Positions 62,336-64,000 of a stretch of 64,000 nucleotides of DNA are shown piece after piece; position 1 is the stretch's first letter, and the number at the start of each line of letters is the position of its first letter. The notes beneath the pieces were generated by a model, which had not been told where the DNA came from, made no database searches, and saw only the letters and a list, made by a program, of their open reading frames with translations. Source of the DNA: Anaerohalosphaeraceae bacterium (lineage in GTDB: Bacteria > Planctomycetota > Phycisphaerae > Sedimentisphaerales > Anaerohalosphaeraceae); NCBI GenBank assembly GCA_035378985.1, contig DAOSUR010000001.1, positions 434,001 to 498,000 of the forward strand, read 5' to 3'. Position numbers and translations under genes: made by a program.

Positions 62336-62854
62336 CTATGGATGCATCCGGACACACTGCACCAACTGGCTGTGAATCCGGCTTAAAATTTTATACACAT
62401 TCAGGACGGAAAGCCCCAGCAGCACGGCAATCTGTTTGGGCTTGAGGTCCTGATAATAGCGAAGTTCGATAAACCGTCGGCCGCGGGGACTGAGCTGTTT
62501 GAGGCACCGTTTGAGTTTCTCCAGCACCTCCTCGCCCTCCTTATCCAGTGTTCGAGTGGCCGCCATCAGCTGGTCAAACAGCCCGCTGTGCAGATCCACA
62601 TGCACATTCCGCTCTTTCTTCTTGCGGTATTCGAGAATCTTGTAATAGGCCACCTGAATTCCCCAGGCCACAAAATCCTCGATCGGCCGGCAGTCTTCAT
62701 ATTTCTGCCACATCGTATGAACCGTTTCCTGCAGGATGTCATCTGCATCTTCGAAGTTGCGGACCACGCTGAGAATAAAAGCGTAAATCCGCATCTGCTT
62801 CTGCATCAGCAGGTTCAAAAATTCATCTGATTTATATTGGTCTTTTTTGTCCAC
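62336..62854 (-). CDS. ECF RNA polymerase sigma factor (Rhodopirellula/Verrucomicrobium type)
   Basis: The 172-residue product has region 2 (FILSVVRNFEDADDILQETVHTMW, with the DADD element that meets the -10 box) and region 4 (LSPRGRRFIELRYYQDLKPKQIAVLLGLSVLNVYKIL). Length and sequence fit the planctomycete/verrucomicrobial ECF group. It is the first gene of the minus-strand polysaccharide operon and is followed directly by the FecR-like gene, so it probably drives its own operon when the sugar signal is received. Confidence 0.92.
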   Translation of the reverse strand: MDKKDQYKSDEFLNLLMQKQMRIYAFILSVVRNFEDADDILQETVHTMWQKYEDCRPIEDFVAWGIQVAYYKILEYRKKKERNVHVDLHSGLFDQLMAATRTLDKEGEEVLEKLKRCLKQLSPRGRRFIELRYYQDLKPKQIAVLLGLSVLNVYKILSRIHSQLVQCVRMHP

Positions 62855-63214
62855 TATTAAGCGTACCTACATCTTAACCCTTCCTCAAGTAGTGCCCTCA
62901 GAAATCAAAATTTAGACAGAAAAGAAAACAAAAAACGGTACTTTTTTAAAAAATCATTATAACACGACATTGTATGTCATTTATTGGCAATACAAGGAAG
63001 CGGAAACGATGCTGTTCTCTTTACCCCGCAGCTCTAAGATGACTTCAACGATGATATGTTATTATACCAAAAATGGATGTAAAAGCGTGGAGAAAAATCT
63101 TACCAAAACCCCTTTTAGCCTATTGCTCCAAACTATGTGATTGTTTGACAGAAAACCGTTCTGCGGCTACGATGCCGGTCAAAAATGAAAGGGAACTCGA
63201 AATCGGAGGTTTTT
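62855..63214. other. Divergent promoter region between the sigma factor and GH43 genes
   Basis: This 360-base A/T-rich gap has a strong plus-strand promoter at its right end. The left end should hold the sigma-operon promoter, but no clear box pair was seen. No reading frame of note is present. Confidence 0.6.
63145..63173 (+). promoter_or_regulatory. Putative promoter of the GH43 gene
   Basis: A perfect TTGACA (63145-63150) is followed after 17 bases by TACGAT (63168-63173). The GH43 start is 42 bases downstream and has a GGAGG ribosome site at 63205-63209. Confidence 0.6.
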
Positions 63215-64000
63215 ATGCATCACATCAAAGCCGGTCAAAATTCAGCCGCTGCTGTTCTTTTTGCCTTTCTGTCCGGAATTGCCGCCCTCGCGGACAATCC
63301 CGTTATCACGCACAAATTCACCGCTGACCCGGCAGCAATGGTTTATAACGACACAGTCTATCTATACACCGGCCACGACGAATGCCCCGACCGGCAAAAC
63401 CGCTATGTCATGCATGAATGGCTGTGCTTTTCCTCCACCGACATGGTTCACTGGACCGAACATCCGGTCCCCCTGCGGGTGAGCGATTTCCAATGGGCGC
63501 AGGATGATGCCTGGGCTTCGCAGATCGTCCACCGCGACGGCAAATTTTATTGGTACGTCGCCGTCTCCCACAAAACCATCCCCGGCAAGGCCATCGGCGT
63601 AGCCGTTTCGGACAGCCCCACCGGCCCCTTCAAAGATGCCCGCGGTTCAGCCCTGATTACCAACGATATGACCACAGACGTGAGCATCTCCTGGGATGAC
63701 ATCGACCCGACCGTCTTTATCGATGAGGACGGCCAGGCATACCTGTTTTGGGGCAATACGAAATGCCGCTGGGTTAAACTCAAGCCCAACATGATTGAAC
63801 TGGACGGTCCTATCCACACAATTGACAGTCTGCCTCATTTCACGGAAGCCCCCTGGATTCACAAACATGGCGGCTGGTATTACTTGTCCTATGCCTATCA
63901 ATTCCCGGAAAAGACCGCCTATGCGATGAGCAAAAGCATTACCGGGCCGTGGGAGTTTAAGGGCATTCTGAATGAACTGGCAGGCAACTGCAATACCAAT
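63215..64000 (+). CDS. Secreted glycoside hydrolase family 43 enzyme, 3' end cut off
   Basis: My translation from the ATG at 63215 runs open to the window edge (262 codons). A signal sequence (MHHIKAGQ...AALADNP) is followed by the GH43 five-blade propeller with the base Asp38 in TADPAAM, the pKa-modulating Asp164 in DDIDPTVF and the acid Glu211 in HFTEAPW. GH43 enzymes are beta-xylosidases, arabinofuranosidases or arabinanases; the GH51 neighbours make an arabinose-linked role likely. A GGAGG site precedes the start. The last part of the gene and any extra modules lie outside the window. Confidence 0.88.
   Translation, partial: MHHIKAGQNSAAAVLFAFLSGIAALADNPVITHKFTADPAAMVYNDTVYLYTGHDECPDRQNRYVMHEWLCFSSTDMVHWTEHPVPLRVSDFQWAQDDAWASQIVHRDGKFYWYVAVSHKTIPGKAIGVAVSDSPTGPFKDARGSALITNDMTTDVSISWDDIDPTVFIDEDGQAYLFWGNTKCRWVKLKPNMIELDGPIHTIDSLPHFTEAPWIHKHGGWYYLSYAYQFPEKTAYAMSKSITGPWEFKGILNELAGNCNTN

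Noticed and set aside
1..64000. tRNA, rRNA, CRISPR array, insertion sequence or prophage
   Set aside because: I saw no cloverleaf with conserved arms, no spaced direct repeats of 24-40 bases and no transposase, integrase or phage structural protein in any frame. A dedicated tRNA or repeat search would be more reliable than reading by eye.

Overview
The window looks like a chromosomal segment from a planctomycete, most likely of the class Phycisphaerae. This is inferred, not proven, from lineage habits: paired pyrrolo-quinoline-type beta-propellers carrying an FRGP motif, a PEP-CTERM exported protein, dockerin-like repeats on secreted glycosidases, pseudopilin-like proteins ending in an aromatic-rich TDGH region, an ECF sigma factor of the Rhodopirellula/Verrucomicrobium type, and an unusually long SecA. 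The envelope is diderm: TonB receptors, outer-membrane barrels, a LolA-like protein and lipoproteins are all present. No rRNA, tRNA, CRISPR array, transposase or phage gene was seen.

Left part. Positions 1-5659 (minus strand) hold a tightly coupled operon of two PQQ-like propellers, an NHL-like propeller, two twin-arginine Fe-S or cysteine-rich proteins and a NapH/NosR-like membrane ferredoxin, apparently an extracytoplasmic electron-transfer unit of unknown substrate. A LysM coiled-coil protein (5801-6433) and secA (6607-10236, plus strand) follow. ribE-pdxA-ksgA lie convergently on the minus strand.

Middle part. From 13021 to 23734 the plus strand carries a run of mixed genes: an unknown secreted protein, a thymidylate-synthase-like protein, an alkaline phosphatase lipoprotein, rhaM, fmt-rsmB, a YprB-like RNase H fold protein, a SYLF lipoprotein, a secreted GH51 arabinofuranosidase, a PHP hydrolase and shikimate kinase. 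After a UPF0210 (DUF711) gene and an isolated beta-helix/TPR protein comes a type IV pilus or type II secretion assembly operon (27686-35870, minus): pilM, pilN, pilO, a pilP/gspC-like gene, pilB, pilT, pilC and two pseudopilins. gpsA and hflX follow.

Right part. 38796-45980 (minus) is an ArsR-regulated operon: a CoA-disulfide reductase/rhodanese fusion, an MMPL/RND transporter, a DUF2892 protein, a LolA-like protein and an outer-membrane barrel. Two divergent TonB-dependent receptors (46180-50728) come next. From 62854 down to 50791 runs a polysaccharide locus on the minus strand: ECF sigma factor, FecR-like protein with a possible carbohydrate-binding tail, pseudopilin-like protein, GH51 enzyme, PEP-CTERM protein, LamG/Ig/dockerin protein and a 1198-residue multimodular GH51 enzyme. 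A GH43 gene (63215 to the edge) is transcribed divergently. Together with the GH51 at 20712 this points to use of arabinan or arabinoxylan.
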